Below are positions 16,820 through 26,454 of a stretch of DNA of 64,000 bases, piece by piece. The notes under the pieces are model-generated. The model did not search any database. It was not told where the DNA came from and saw nothing but the letters and a program-made list of their open reading frames with translations. The first letter of the stretch is position 1. Each line of letters opens with the position of its first letter. The stretch is from CAYVOV01 sp964453525 (GTDB taxonomy: Bacteria; Chloroflexota; Dehalococcoidia; Dehalococcoidales; UBA2162): contig CAYVOV010000012.1 of assembly GCA_964453525.1 (NCBI GenBank), positions 1 to 64,000 on the forward strand, in the 5' to 3' direction. A program made the position numbers and the translations under genes.

Positions 16820-18589
16820 TCAGTGTCCCATGGATTTCTTAAGGTCTTGGTCAAGCCAGACCCACTTAGTAAAGTTATAGGCATTATCGTAGCCAATACT
16901 ATATTCACCATGATAGTTCTTTATCCATGGCCACCACATGTGATAGAGGGGAGGCAGAGGCTTCGGAATAGCCCATGCCTGGTCTAGGACATATTTCATA
17001 AACTCCTTATGCAACCGATCCGCTTCTGACTGGTCTGTCATCCAGACTTCTTGCATTTGATCCCGAACCTTCATAACATAGGGATCGTCAATATAACTAC
17101 AGTTGGCAAAGGTCACTCCCCAAAGGTCAACGCACTTATATAAACCACCCATTGGCGATGTTGCACCTTGAATCATGCCTTCGTATTGCCTGCTCATTAT
17201 GAGACCGGTATAGGCACTCGGTTCGATAACATTAATTGTCAGGTCGATATCTGACTTATTCCACATATCCTTTATTGCCGAGATATAGTCGGCCTCTGTA
17301 GTCCGGCAAGTTATTTCAGCCTTGAAGCCATCTGGATAACCTGCTTCAGCCAAAAGAGCCTTTGCCTTCTTGGGATTATAGGAATACATTTCTTTTACTG
17401 ACTCTGGAAGTTCCGGGTCGTCAAGACCTAGGTAGGCATCCTTGTATTCTCTGATATATGTTTTTGGCCAGCTTATTATTAAGGCGTCCCCACCAAGCAG
17501 GTCCCTTCTCAATGACTCGAAATCAGTTGCCATCATCAATGCTCGACGGACTCGAATATCATTGAATGGCGGCTTGTCCGTTCTCATATGAATAGCACCG
17601 ATTGTTGTATCCCGTGGGTGCTTCTTGTAGAGCAACTGCGGAGTCGTCCTAATTAACTCGGCGGCGGGTTCCCACTCAACCGAGCAATAGACATCAACCT
17701 TAGCTGTACGAATGGCGGCCTCTCGTGTGGAGGCGTCAGGTATAATCAGGTACTTAACACCATCTAAGTAGGGTAATTGATTTCCTTTACCTAGCCCTAC
17801 AGGATCCTTGTCCCAGTAATCTGGATTCCTAACCAGAGTTGCCCCGCTCCCTCTAATAAAATCAGTCAGCATAAACGGGCCGGTGCCAACGGAATTCTCC
17901 CATTCATTCATGTTTCCATATTTCTCCGGTACCTCTGGTGGTATGATACTGGCAAAGTCACTGAAGTCAATTACGCAATCACCAAACATATCCACCGGGA
18001 CCTTGATAATAACTGTCCACTTATCAGGAGCAGTCACGGAGAGTTCTCCTACCCGCCCGGCACCGACAGTGCCGTTTCTGATCCAACCTTTGTCACCCTG
18101 CAAGTAATAGTTAATGGTAAATGCGACATCATCAGCGGTGAGTTCCCGGCCATTAACCAACTGACTCGCCTCGCTGTCTGGATTAATAGCATAATGTATG
18201 CCTTTGCGGATGTGGTAGACTAAAGTACCTGGTTCGGTAAAATCCCAACTTTCTGCGATACAGCCTGTTTTTTGTTCCCAGCGGAAAAGACCCCTGATTG
18301 TCCAGTCAGCATCATTAGTACCCGCTGGGCCCTTTGCCCAGTCACCAACAATGAGTTCCTCGTTTGTCAGCTTGAGAGTATGAGCGTTCGCATGCATGAA
18401 TCCGGTAGCCTCATCAAAGGTGCCCGGGTCACCTGATAAGGCGATGTAAATAACACCACCGTACTCTGGCGCCTCTGGACCTGCTTCCCCCACCTCCTCT
18501 TCCTCCTCTGCCGCCGGACCGCATGATGCTAAGATAAGCGACAGTATCGTCAAGCATATGAGAACGAACCATGCAATCTTCTTTTTCAT
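16820..18589 (-). CDS. family-5 ABC solute-binding lipoprotein (oligopeptide/nickel/other)
   Basis: 589 residues from the second of two adjacent ATGs (AAGG upstream; a start at 18607 adds MRCKVM). Lipobox LILASC anchors it to the membrane, followed by a short Glu linker and the PF00496 fold: YGGVIYIALSGDPGTFDEA at the first strand, an ELTADDVAFTINYYL block, and the hinge motif VRRALMMATDF. The family captures peptides, nickel, sugars or other small solutes. No DppBC-type permease or ATPase is in the window. Last large gene of the ureide cluster (minus), paired with a paralogue at 26455, which suggests two related ligands. Confidence 0.9.
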   Translation of the reverse strand: MKKKIAWFVLICLTILSLILASCGPAAEEEEEVGEAGPEAPEYGGVIYIALSGDPGTFDEATGFMHANAHTLKLTNEELIVGDWAKGPAGTNDADWTIRGLFRWEQKTGCIAESWDFTEPGTLVYHIRKGIHYAINPDSEASQLVNGRELTADDVAFTINYYLQGDKGWIRNGTVGAGRVGELSVTAPDKWTVIIKVPVDMFGDCVIDFSDFASIIPPEVPEKYGNMNEWENSVGTGPFMLTDFIRGSGATLVRNPDYWDKDPVGLGKGNQLPYLDGVKYLIIPDASTREAAIRTAKVDVYCSVEWEPAAELIRTTPQLLYKKHPRDTTIGAIHMRTDKPPFNDIRVRRALMMATDFESLRRDLLGGDALIISWPKTYIREYKDAYLGLDDPELPESVKEMYSYNPKKAKALLAEAGYPDGFKAEITCRTTEADYISAIKDMWNKSDIDLTINVIEPSAYTGLIMSRQYEGMIQGATSPMGGLYKCVDLWGVTFANCSYIDDPYVMKVRDQMQEVWMTDQSEADRLHKEFMKYVLDQAWAIPKPLPPLYHMWWPWIKNYHGEYSIGYDNAYNFTKWVWLDQDLKKSMGH

Positions 18590-18951
18590 CATTACCTTAC
18601 ACCTCATCCAAATTTGTTAAACTTCAGTCACATAGTCTTCGAATAGTGTAACCCTTGGTATAGATACTATCTTTTAGTGTTAATTTTCATTTCTCCCAAA
18701 TACATCACCTCCTCGTTTGACACTTCTTTTATATGATACTTTCAAATCGAGAAAGAAAGAGAGCACTGCCCTAAAAACGCCGAGAATTTGATTCTGAGGG
18801 TCTCCTTCTGTAAGCTAAAGAGTTCTCGTCAATGAACTGAACCTCCTGGGGAGAACCTATTTTTGTGCCCAATCATACATTTCAAGCTATTGTTACCAGC
18901 AAAAGCCTCGATTGTATGCAATAATAAGGTCGACAGCTTCTCCTTGTCAAC

Positions 18952-19824
18952 CTATAATCCCAATAATCTAGCTGCGTTCTTACCTAGCCATTTCTCCTTA
19001 ACTTCGTCCTTGAGTGGGAGGGCTTCTAATTCATCAACACAACGCTTGGGTGGCAACATGTTATCTGTAGCAAATAGAACTTGATCCTGTAGAAGAGTGT
19101 TGCCATAGCGCATCAATGGCTCCCACCCCGATCCAGGGGCAGCGAAGTACTTTGGAGAAACACCACCCAACTCGATGTACACATTAGGGTGCTTCCAAGC
19201 AATGGCAATCATCTCTAGAACCCATGGCCAGCCGCCATGGTTGGCTACTATTTTAAGTTCCGGGAAGTCACAAGCTATCTTGTCGATGTGTGAAGGATGA
19301 GAATAGTAGAGTGAACGGTCTACGTTGAAGCTGATCGATGTGTGTATGGTGACAATCAGTCCCAATTCTTGGCATTTTGCATATACTGGCCAAAACCTAC
19401 TGTCCGTCGTATCTACTCTGACTGCCCAAGCTTGAATGTTGACGCCCTTGAATCCTCGTTCGTTAACTTCACTTTCAAGAATTTTAACCAAGTCCTCGTC
19501 CAACAAAGGATTCAGACACATGAAGTAGAAAGGAAATCTTTCTGGGTGAGCTTTCGCTATCCGATAGGTGGCGTCATTTAATGCGTGGTAGTCAACATCA
19601 GTGGAGTTATACTCTGCCTGCAATACTGCCTTATCAACCCTAGCCTCGTCAAGCGCCTTGATTATGCCCTCTATTGACATCTTCCATTCGTCCGCGAGCG
19701 ACTCTCTGTAGACTCGGGAATAGCCTCTAGTGGTGGCTTCTTTCCGTCTTTTTTCTGCCTCCTCACGACTTAGCTGCCTGCCATATTCCTGCCGTGGAAC
19801 AGTGACACGAAAATCTACTATCAA
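18952..19824 (-). CDS. amidohydrolase family 2 (TIM-barrel) hydrolase/decarboxylase
   Basis: 290 residues matching PF04909: central FKGVNIQAWAV, catalytic-type VTIHTS and KIVANHGGWPW strands, and a conserved ATDNMLPPKRC near the C-terminus carrying the Asp of the metal site. The usual N-terminal HxH is replaced by IVDFRVTV, so one metal ligand pair is missing, as in some decarboxylase members. Cytoplasmic. It lies downstream of the CoA transferase in the same direction. Role unknown; it could act on a decarboxylated or hydrolysed intermediate from the ring-opening steps. Confidence 0.8.
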   Translation of the reverse strand: MIVDFRVTVPRQEYGRQLSREEAEKRRKEATTRGYSRVYRESLADEWKMSIEGIIKALDEARVDKAVLQAEYNSTDVDYHALNDATYRIAKAHPERFPFYFMCLNPLLDEDLVKILESEVNERGFKGVNIQAWAVRVDTTDSRFWPVYAKCQELGLIVTIHTSISFNVDRSLYYSHPSHIDKIACDFPELKIVANHGGWPWVLEMIAIAWKHPNVYIELGGVSPKYFAAPGSGWEPLMRYGNTLLQDQVLFATDNMLPPKRCVDELEALPLKDEVKEKWLGKNAARLLGL

Positions 19825-20065
19825 TTATCCTCTCCTTTCCTACTCCTTACTGTTTAGAATCTTTATAAAGCCATCTGCTCCATATTACTAATAATTACCA
19901 ATACCGCTCAAAGCAAGTACCCAATCCTCAGCCATTTAGTCTTGGATTCGATAGCTATGGTACCCAGCTAATATTTATAAGGATATACTCATTTTCAAAT
20001 GCCGCGGTTTCTAATTCTATTGTTTTCCTTTTGTTCCTTTATCGCCCAAACCACTGGGCTATCCT

Positions 20066-21295
20066 TTAGAGAATTACCTTTTGCTCTTTGAATTGTGAGA
20101 TTTGGCTCCAATCATAGCCCAGTTCTAGCAGTACATCCTCAGTATGCTGACCCAATTCTGGAGCGGCGCTCCTTGGGCCAATGGGAGTCTTATTGAACTG
20201 GAAAGGCATGCCTAGTAACTTAATAATGTTACCTGAAGGGTGCTCAATCTCCTGTATATAACTATCGCCTGTGCTTTGTAAGTCAGCTAAAGCTTCAGGC
20301 ACTGTTGTTTCTGGTTCCCATATCAATTTACAATGTTCAAATCGCTTCGCCCATTCCTCTCGCGTTTTAGTGGCGATAATCTCATCAAGTACGGCGATAA
20401 GCTCTACGTGATTTTTCACCCGTTTTGCATGTGAATCAAATCTTTCGTCTTTTTCCAAGTCTTCTCTTTCCAAAGCCTTACAAATCGCCGGCCAAAATCG
20501 GTCGGATTGGAGCATCATGAAGAAAAACCACTTCTTGTCCTTTGTTTGGTAAGTATTGCGGAAAGGATTAGGAGCGAGTTGCCTGGCGTATTTGAGGGTG
20601 TTTTCTTCTTCACCGAAAATGAGGTAACGTTGGACAACATCACCGGCTACCCATACACCGGATGATAGTAGGGATATGTCAACCTTCTGTCCTATCCCGA
20701 AGCGGTCTCTAGCCAGTAGCGCTGAAACTATGGCGAAACTAAGGAAGAGCGCAGTAGAAAGGTCTCCCATCGCGCCTCGTAATTGTACTGGCGGCCCATC
20801 AGGCTCACCCAGAGTGGACATTATTCCTGAGCGTATCCAAAAGGTGGTATCATCAAAAGCGGCTCTATCTCGAAGAGGACCTTTAGTACCAAAACCAGTA
20901 TTCTGACCATATATAATCTTAGGATTAAGCTTATATATGGTTTCATAATCCATACCAAGGCGGTCAACTGCGGAAGCACGCATATTGGTAATGAATACAT
21001 CAGATCTCTGAACTAGCTTATAGACTATTTCCTTTCCTGCCTCCAGGTTAAGGTCAACAGCGATAGAGCGTTTGCTCCCGTTCCACATTTCCCATGTTGG
21101 GCTTACGCGGCGGAGGGCACGGCCATCTTGAGTCAGTGCTCTCGTAGAAACCATTCCACGGCCAGGGTCACCACCTGCAGGGCTTTCTACTTTGATAACA
21201 TCGGCTCCAAGTTCGCCAAGGATGCGCGCGCAGGTAGGCCCAACCACCCACAAACCAAGCTCAATAACCTTTATTCCTTCAAGCGGCAGAACCAT
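20066..21295 (-). CDS. CaiB/BaiF type III CoA transferase
   Basis: 409 residues, full length for PF02515. The N-terminal GIKVIELGLWVVGPTCARIL fold, the ELGADVIKVESP motif and the catalytic aspartate in RGAMGD (D178) are present, together with the RDRFGIGQKVDISLL block. The enzyme moves CoA between carboxylic acids through an Asp-acyl anhydride. In this cluster it would activate an acid product of ring cleavage (for example a beta- or alpha-ureido acid or its deaminated product) for further degradation. The substrate is an inference. Divergent within the family but with no sign of decay. Confidence 0.9.
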   Translation of the reverse strand: MVLPLEGIKVIELGLWVVGPTCARILGELGADVIKVESPAGGDPGRGMVSTRALTQDGRALRRVSPTWEMWNGSKRSIAVDLNLEAGKEIVYKLVQRSDVFITNMRASAVDRLGMDYETIYKLNPKIIYGQNTGFGTKGPLRDRAAFDDTTFWIRSGIMSTLGEPDGPPVQLRGAMGDLSTALFLSFAIVSALLARDRFGIGQKVDISLLSSGVWVAGDVVQRYLIFGEEENTLKYARQLAPNPFRNTYQTKDKKWFFFMMLQSDRFWPAICKALEREDLEKDERFDSHAKRVKNHVELIAVLDEIIATKTREEWAKRFEHCKLIWEPETTVPEALADLQSTGDSYIQEIEHPSGNIIKLLGMPFQFNKTPIGPRSAAPELGQHTEDVLLELGYDWSQISQFKEQKVIL

Positions 21296-21545
21296 TATTA
21301 CCTGTCTCCTCCTTTTTTCTTAATTCTTCTATCATGGCACTCATTCTGTCCTTAGCATCTTTGAAATATGTTGATTCTATCGATTCTGGATAAAATCGTT
21401 TATGCAAAACAATATAATCCGCCCCCCAATTCGGCTCAGGTTACCCCGTTTGTAAACTTCCCTCTGTTTGGTGCCGTATCTCACATTTTACTGTTTCAGC
21501 ATTTAATAGTGCGTCAGGATTTACAATAGCGTTATTTTGTAATAA

Positions 21546-22538
21546 TTACATTATCGAAGCCATAATCGCTTTTTGTACGTGCATCCTGTTTTCTGCTTGG
21601 TCATACATAGCAGACATTGGACCATCTATTACCTCATTGGTGGCATCATTGTCTCTGGCTATAGGCATAGCGTTCATAAAGATGGCACCTTGGTTGGCAA
21701 TATCAAAATGTGCCTTGGTAATACGCCAATCCATCAAAGATTCACGTCTCTTTAAATATTCCTCTCGCGTCTTCCCCATCAATTTCCAGCTCTTAGCGTA
21801 GATTACATCTGCATTCTCGACTGCCTCATTAATATTATGTGTTATCTCAAGACTTCCTCTGGACTGTTTAGCTAACTGTAATCCTTCATTTATATATTCC
21901 GGGTCGAGGTCGAATCCCTCTGGATATGCATAGGTTATCTTCATCCCTAGCTTCGTCCCGGCAAGAGCCAAGCTATGAGGTATGCCGGGACTTATTGGGC
22001 CGGGATAAGGGCACCAAGCTAAGACTACTTTCTTGTTCTTATAATCCGGACCAAATTTCTCCATTATAGTTTGAATATCAGCCATGACCTGACAGGGATG
22101 CTCTTTATCGTCGAGCCCATTAATTATGGGAATGCTTGCGTTTGCGGCCATGGTCTCTATAATTCTACGTGTATCACCATACTTCAAATCTTCTCGCCCA
22201 GGTATAGAGGACATTCTAATGACTATCCCATTCAGATAACGGGACAGAATTTGGGCAGTATCAACCCACGATTCGCCATGTAGCACATGCAGTTGTTCCG
22301 GTGTGTAGTATTGAGCATGCCCCCCTAAATGAGACATGCCAGACTCAAAAGCTATTCTTGTTCTTGTAGAAGACTGGAAGAATAGCATTCCCAATACTTT
22401 ACCTTCTAAAAGGCGGTGAGGCTCTCCGAGGTAATACTTCCTCTTTAACTCAGATGCTAAACTCAGAATTGTCTCCAGGTCTTCTCTAGAATAATCTCTC
22501 AAAGTGATAAAATCTTTTCCTTTTAATTTGGCAACCAT
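21546..22538 (-). CDS. aspartate/ornithine-type carbamoyltransferase (YgeW/AOTC-like)
   Basis: 330 residues. Carbamoyl-phosphate site STRTR at 57-61 and HPCQ at 147-150 are intact; the third motif reads FMNAMPIARDNDATNEVIDG, not the HCLP of OTC. The region WCPYPGPISPGIPHSLALAG, the YPEGFDLDPEY strand and the VIYAKSW loop match YgeW, N-acetylornithine and N-succinylornithine transferases rather than plain OTC. Next to carbamate kinase and two ring-opening enzymes it probably runs in the phosphorolytic direction, giving carbamoyl phosphate from an N-carbamoyl acid (inference). An arginine pathway is not in the window. Confidence 0.85.
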   Translation of the reverse strand: MVAKLKGKDFITLRDYSREDLETILSLASELKRKYYLGEPHRLLEGKVLGMLFFQSSTRTRIAFESGMSHLGGHAQYYTPEQLHVLHGESWVDTAQILSRYLNGIVIRMSSIPGREDLKYGDTRRIIETMAANASIPIINGLDDKEHPCQVMADIQTIMEKFGPDYKNKKVVLAWCPYPGPISPGIPHSLALAGTKLGMKITYAYPEGFDLDPEYINEGLQLAKQSRGSLEITHNINEAVENADVIYAKSWKLMGKTREEYLKRRESLMDWRITKAHFDIANQGAIFMNAMPIARDNDATNEVIDGPMSAMYDQAENRMHVQKAIMASIM

Positions 22539-22741
22539 AGGTTCATATCCTCCAAATTTTTTTTAACGATCCCCTATTCAAAAACCGGCGGGTCATTCTA
22601 TTTATTTCACATTCCCTCCTTCGAATCATGCCAACATAACTTAGTATCTCAAACGAGGTAGTTAAACGGCATTCAAGCTATCAGTCTTGGTCAAGCTTTG
22701 TGGTCTTACTTTCTCAGGTCAAGGTATGAGAGATAATTCCT

Positions 22742-24145
22742 TCATGTGCTACCATCCCTTGATTGATCTGACTGGCAGTAGATTGGTATGTATTTACCGA
22801 TTCCTGGCTTGGCTACGAGCTTGCCATTATCCACTAGCACATTACCTCTAAGCATAGTAGATACAGGCCAGCCTTTAACTTCCCATCCTTCATAAAGGAT
22901 GTAATCGTAGCATCCGTGCTCTTTGTTTACTGTCATCTTCATGTTCTTGCCGAGATCCACAATCACCAAATCAGCATCTGAACCAACTTGAATTGTGCCT
23001 TTTTGAGGGAAAAGTCCAAAGGTCTTGGCATTATTAAAGCAGAGAACTTCAACGAGCTTCTCTAATGTAATCCTGCTCTTATTTACCCCTTCGCTGAGCA
23101 TAAGGGGAAGGAGATTTTCAATACCTGGTGCCCCCGGTGGAGCCTTCCACATGTCCTTCTTCAAATCTTTTGTGACACTGCAATGGTCGGTGCCAATACA
23201 GTCGATAGTGCCTTCTCTAATCCCCTGCCATAATCTCTCGCTGGAAGCTTTATCAGTTATAGGGGGATTGATTTTGCCTAAAGGACCTAAGTTAGAGGTT
23301 TTATCTAACACTAAATAATGAGGACATGTCTCCGCTACTATATTGATTCCTTCCGACTTAGCTTTAGCAATAACATCTACACTAGCACCGTTGTGTACAT
23401 GAACCACATACAGAATTACCTTTGTCAGCTCCGCAATCGAAATAGCCCTCTTAATATCTATAGTCTCACAAAAGCCTGGGCGAGCTTCGTCCCAGGCTTC
23501 CATGTTCTGCCTTCCAGTAGCCTCCAACTGAGGTTTAATGCGAGAAATTATATCTACGTCCTCGGCGTGAATCTGAGCCACAGCTGGATAACCGAGTGAA
23601 GCGATCTCGTTGAAGCCGGTCCACAATATCCCATCATCAGTTGGATAGGCTCCTAATCCTTCTCCCCCCTTATAGCCCATGTAGAATTTAAATGAGGCAA
23701 CGCCGTAACGATTAGCATTAAGCTTTATTTCACTCAGATTGGTCTCTGATAGAATGTTGGCATGAACGAAAGCGTCGATAAAGGAATACTTCTCCCATGT
23801 TTCCCTCCATCGCTCAAAGCTATCTACATGGGAACCTTTTCCAGCTTCCCTTCCAAGACCTACAAAATTGCCTACAGTTGTAATACCACTAAAAGCAGCA
23901 CCTATTGTGTCTTTTAATCCGTCTTTAAGAGAATGGAAAGACCCAAGATGAGTATGCACATCGATGAGGCCGGGAAGTACATAATTACCTTGAGCGTCTA
24001 TAGTTCTCTTAGCTTCGGGCAGATTAGCATTACTGGCAATAGCTACTATTTTACCTTCATCAACAGCTATTCCTGCCGGAATAATCCCCGCAGGGCTTAC
24101 GATTTTGCCGTTTATTATGGCACTATCAACCCTAGACTTAGCCAC
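22742..24145 (-). CDS. cyclic amidohydrolase (dihydropyrimidinase/hydantoinase/dihydroorotase family)
   Basis: 467 residues. Binuclear metal site complete: H64 and H66 in DVHTHLG, carbamylated K153 in SFKFYMGYKG, H193 in QIHAED, H249 in VVHVHNG, D320 in GTDHCS. Small N- and C-terminal beta domains flank the barrel, as in D-hydantoinases. It opens a cyclic ureide to an N-carbamoyl acid. The exact substrate (dihydropyrimidine, hydantoin, allantoin, dihydroorotate) cannot be read. It lies between the PreA-like oxidoreductase and the carbamoyltransferase, so the step order fits reduction, ring opening, then carbamoyl transfer. Confidence 0.9.
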   Translation of the reverse strand: MAKSRVDSAIINGKIVSPAGIIPAGIAVDEGKIVAIASNANLPEAKRTIDAQGNYVLPGLIDVHTHLGSFHSLKDGLKDTIGAAFSGITTVGNFVGLGREAGKGSHVDSFERWRETWEKYSFIDAFVHANILSETNLSEIKLNANRYGVASFKFYMGYKGGEGLGAYPTDDGILWTGFNEIASLGYPAVAQIHAEDVDIISRIKPQLEATGRQNMEAWDEARPGFCETIDIKRAISIAELTKVILYVVHVHNGASVDVIAKAKSEGINIVAETCPHYLVLDKTSNLGPLGKINPPITDKASSERLWQGIREGTIDCIGTDHCSVTKDLKKDMWKAPPGAPGIENLLPLMLSEGVNKSRITLEKLVEVLCFNNAKTFGLFPQKGTIQVGSDADLVIVDLGKNMKMTVNKEHGCYDYILYEGWEVKGWPVSTMLRGNVLVDNGKLVAKPGIGKYIPIYCQSDQSRDGST

Positions 24146-24195
24146 TTTTGGCTCTCCTTCGCATAATAATATGGTTCCTTATCTTACACGCAAGA

Positions 24196-25419
24196 TCAAA
24201 TATCAGATAAAAACTCTATAGCGCCTAAAGGACAAACTACCTTGCACAAACCACAAGCTACGCATAAACTCGCATTAATAATAGCCTTCTTATTTTCCAA
24301 TGTTATTACTTCACCGACACTTCCATCGTTACACGCTGTAACGCAAAGCCCACAACCGCTGCACTTTGTTTCATCGACTGTAGCTACAACAAGCGTCTGG
24401 CTCAGGCTTAATTGGGCAGGTTGGTCTACAATGTAATTCAAAGATATGCCTCTGAAATCACTTATGCTTTTATAGCCCTTCTGCGCCATGAAATTAGCCA
24501 GACCCTTCAAGTAGCCATCAACCACCTTGAATCCGTTTAGCATTACATCAGTACATACTTGAAGAGCTGTAGCCCCAACCATCAAATACTCGACAGCAGC
24601 CTGCCAGCTGGATATGCCTCCAATCCCGAATACGGGTATCCCAACAGATTTTACAATCTGAGCCACGCATCTGAGCCCCACTGGCTTAAGTATTTCCCCT
24701 GATAAACCAGAAAAAGTTGCCTTGTTATTTGGAGATGCACTTAGGGGTATGCCGGTTTCTATATCGATGCCGGAGAGGCCTAACAAAGTATTCACTCCGG
24801 CTATGCCACTTGCCCCAGCTTCTTCCACTGCTTTGGCAACAGGAGAAAGGTCGAAAAGGTTGGGGCTTAATTTAACAACCATTGGTATATGACATTCTCT
24901 CTTTATAGCGCTAACTACCTCCCCTGCCAATTGAGGATCCAGGTCAATAAATGCTGCCTCCGCTTTTTGGAGTCCCAAGGCAGGACAAGAAAGGTCCAAC
25001 TCAACTAGCTTAGCTCCACATTCTTCGACCTTACTGGTTAAATAGACCCAATCCTCTATGTTTGTAGCTACCACGCTGGGGATTATCAGCAACTCCCTCT
25101 CTTCTCCAGCTTTAAGAGCCTCGCCTAAATCCGCATCTGAGAATGGTGTGAAACCTGGACCACGATTTTGCATACCAATCAGGCCTTTCCTGCCTCTTAC
25201 CGGGAAAATGCATGGAGAGTTTTTATGTCCTTTTGTTGGGGTTAGTTGCTCCCGTCTAATTGATTTAAGAACTACTCCCGCCCATCCCGCGTCGGCTATC
25301 CTGCCTAAGTTTCTTTTTATTATCCTTGCATCACAGGAAGAAGGCCCTGCTGCAATTACAAATGGGTTCTTTAACTTAAGTCCAGCGAAATCTACTCCCA
25401 ACACTTCTTGACCTCCCAA
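24196..25419 (-). CDS. PreA-like dihydropyrimidine/dihydroorotate dehydrogenase with C-terminal 2[4Fe-4S] domain
   Basis: 407 residues. FMN TIM barrel (about 8-330): NPFVIAAGPSSC, LVELDLSCP (139-146), KLSPN, GIGGISSWQAA and the phosphate-binding GATALQVCTDV. C-terminal ferredoxin at about 352-400 with two clusters (KCSGCGLCVTACND and LCVACGLCKVVCP). It aligns with the C-terminal half of DPD/PreA, but the conserved HGMGERGMG-AC catalytic loop that supplies the active Cys is replaced by ALGLQKAEAAFID, with no cysteine. No PreT partner is present, so electrons may come from ferredoxin or the adjacent Fe-S protein. Substrate uncertain. Confidence 0.88.
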   Translation of the reverse strand: MGGQEVLGVDFAGLKLKNPFVIAAGPSSCDARIIKRNLGRIADAGWAGVVLKSIRREQLTPTKGHKNSPCIFPVRGRKGLIGMQNRGPGFTPFSDADLGEALKAGEERELLIIPSVVATNIEDWVYLTSKVEECGAKLVELDLSCPALGLQKAEAAFIDLDPQLAGEVVSAIKRECHIPMVVKLSPNLFDLSPVAKAVEEAGASGIAGVNTLLGLSGIDIETGIPLSASPNNKATFSGLSGEILKPVGLRCVAQIVKSVGIPVFGIGGISSWQAAVEYLMVGATALQVCTDVMLNGFKVVDGYLKGLANFMAQKGYKSISDFRGISLNYIVDQPAQLSLSQTLVVATVDETKCSGCGLCVTACNDGSVGEVITLENKKAIINASLCVACGLCKVVCPLGAIEFLSDI

Positions 25420-25454
25420 CGATTATTAGACCACATTTGGCAAGTTCAGCAGCA

Positions 25455-26396
25455 TTATCTGGTAATTCGTGTCCCCGTTTCACCTCGCAATGCCTTTGAT
25501 GCCGTTTCGGGTAGGGTAATTATAACCTCCCCGTCTGTTTCCTCCAAGAACTCAATTGCTGCTCCGACCTTTGGCTCCATGCTCCCTAGCCCAAATTGAC
25601 CTTGTACCAGAAGTTTCTTAGCCTCAGTCAGGCTGAGATGATCCAGAGCTTTCTGGGAAGAGAGACCAAAATCACGGTACACTTTTTCCACGGCTGTAAG
25701 AATAAGGAGGAAATCAGCGCCTATCTCGATAGCTAGACGGCTCGAAGCGTAATCTTTGTCGATGACCGCTTCGACACCTTGGAGGGATTGGTCACACTCT
25801 CTCACCATGGGAATACCGCCCCCTCCAGCTGCAATCACGATCTCGCCGGCATCTAGCATACTTTTGATGATTCTCACCTGTTGAATGGTCACCGGTCTTG
25901 GTGAGGGAACTGCGCGTCGATAGCCAGAAGGGCTATCATTAATCATAGCCCATCTCATTTCTCGCCGCAGGTTGTCCGCCTCCCTCAAATTGTAGTAAGG
26001 TCCAACAGGTTTAGTTGGATTTTTAAAAGCAGGGTCATCCCTATCGACTATTACCTGCGTCAAAACGGTGGTAATGTTATGTCTCAATCCCGCTTTTCTT
26101 AAGGCATTGGCCAATGTGTTCTGCAACATGTACCCCATGAACCCCTGGGTCGCAGCATTGCAAATGTCCAAGGGCATTGATGGTACCATCTCTCTAGCTG
26201 ATTCAACAGCGAGAAGGAGATTTCCCACCTGAGGACCATTACCATGAGTGATCACAACGCGGTTTTCACCTTCCAGCAGTTCCATCAGTTGTGCGCTGGT
26301 TCGCTGCAAATTAGAGGATTGTTCTTCAATAGTCCCCTTTTCATTCGCCCTCAGAATTGTATTACCTCCCAGAGCGATTACAAAAGTTCTAGGCAT
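25455..26396 (-). CDS. arcC: carbamate kinase
   Basis: 313 residues, full length for the amino-acid-kinase family. N-terminal ALGGNTIL, THGNGPQVG and the ATQGFMGYML strand, ribose/ADP-binding GGGGIPM, DKDYASSRLA and the LTAVEKVY site are all present, as is FGLGSMEPKV near the C-terminus. It makes ATP from carbamoyl phosphate, with release of ammonia and CO2. Placed 35 bases upstream of the PreA gene in the same direction, it is the energy-conserving end of the predicted pathway. The name arcC is by function; no arginine deiminase is linked. Confidence 0.92.
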   Translation of the reverse strand: MPRTFVIALGGNTILRANEKGTIEEQSSNLQRTSAQLMELLEGENRVVITHGNGPQVGNLLLAVESAREMVPSMPLDICNAATQGFMGYMLQNTLANALRKAGLRHNITTVLTQVIVDRDDPAFKNPTKPVGPYYNLREADNLRREMRWAMINDSPSGYRRAVPSPRPVTIQQVRIIKSMLDAGEIVIAAGGGGIPMVRECDQSLQGVEAVIDKDYASSRLAIEIGADFLLILTAVEKVYRDFGLSSQKALDHLSLTEAKKLLVQGQFGLGSMEPKVGAAIEFLEETDGEVIITLPETASKALRGETGTRITR

Positions 26397-26454
26397 TTCA
26401 TATAAATTATTCCTCCAGTGGAGAAGACATTCAACGCTGTCCCTATGATGCCAT

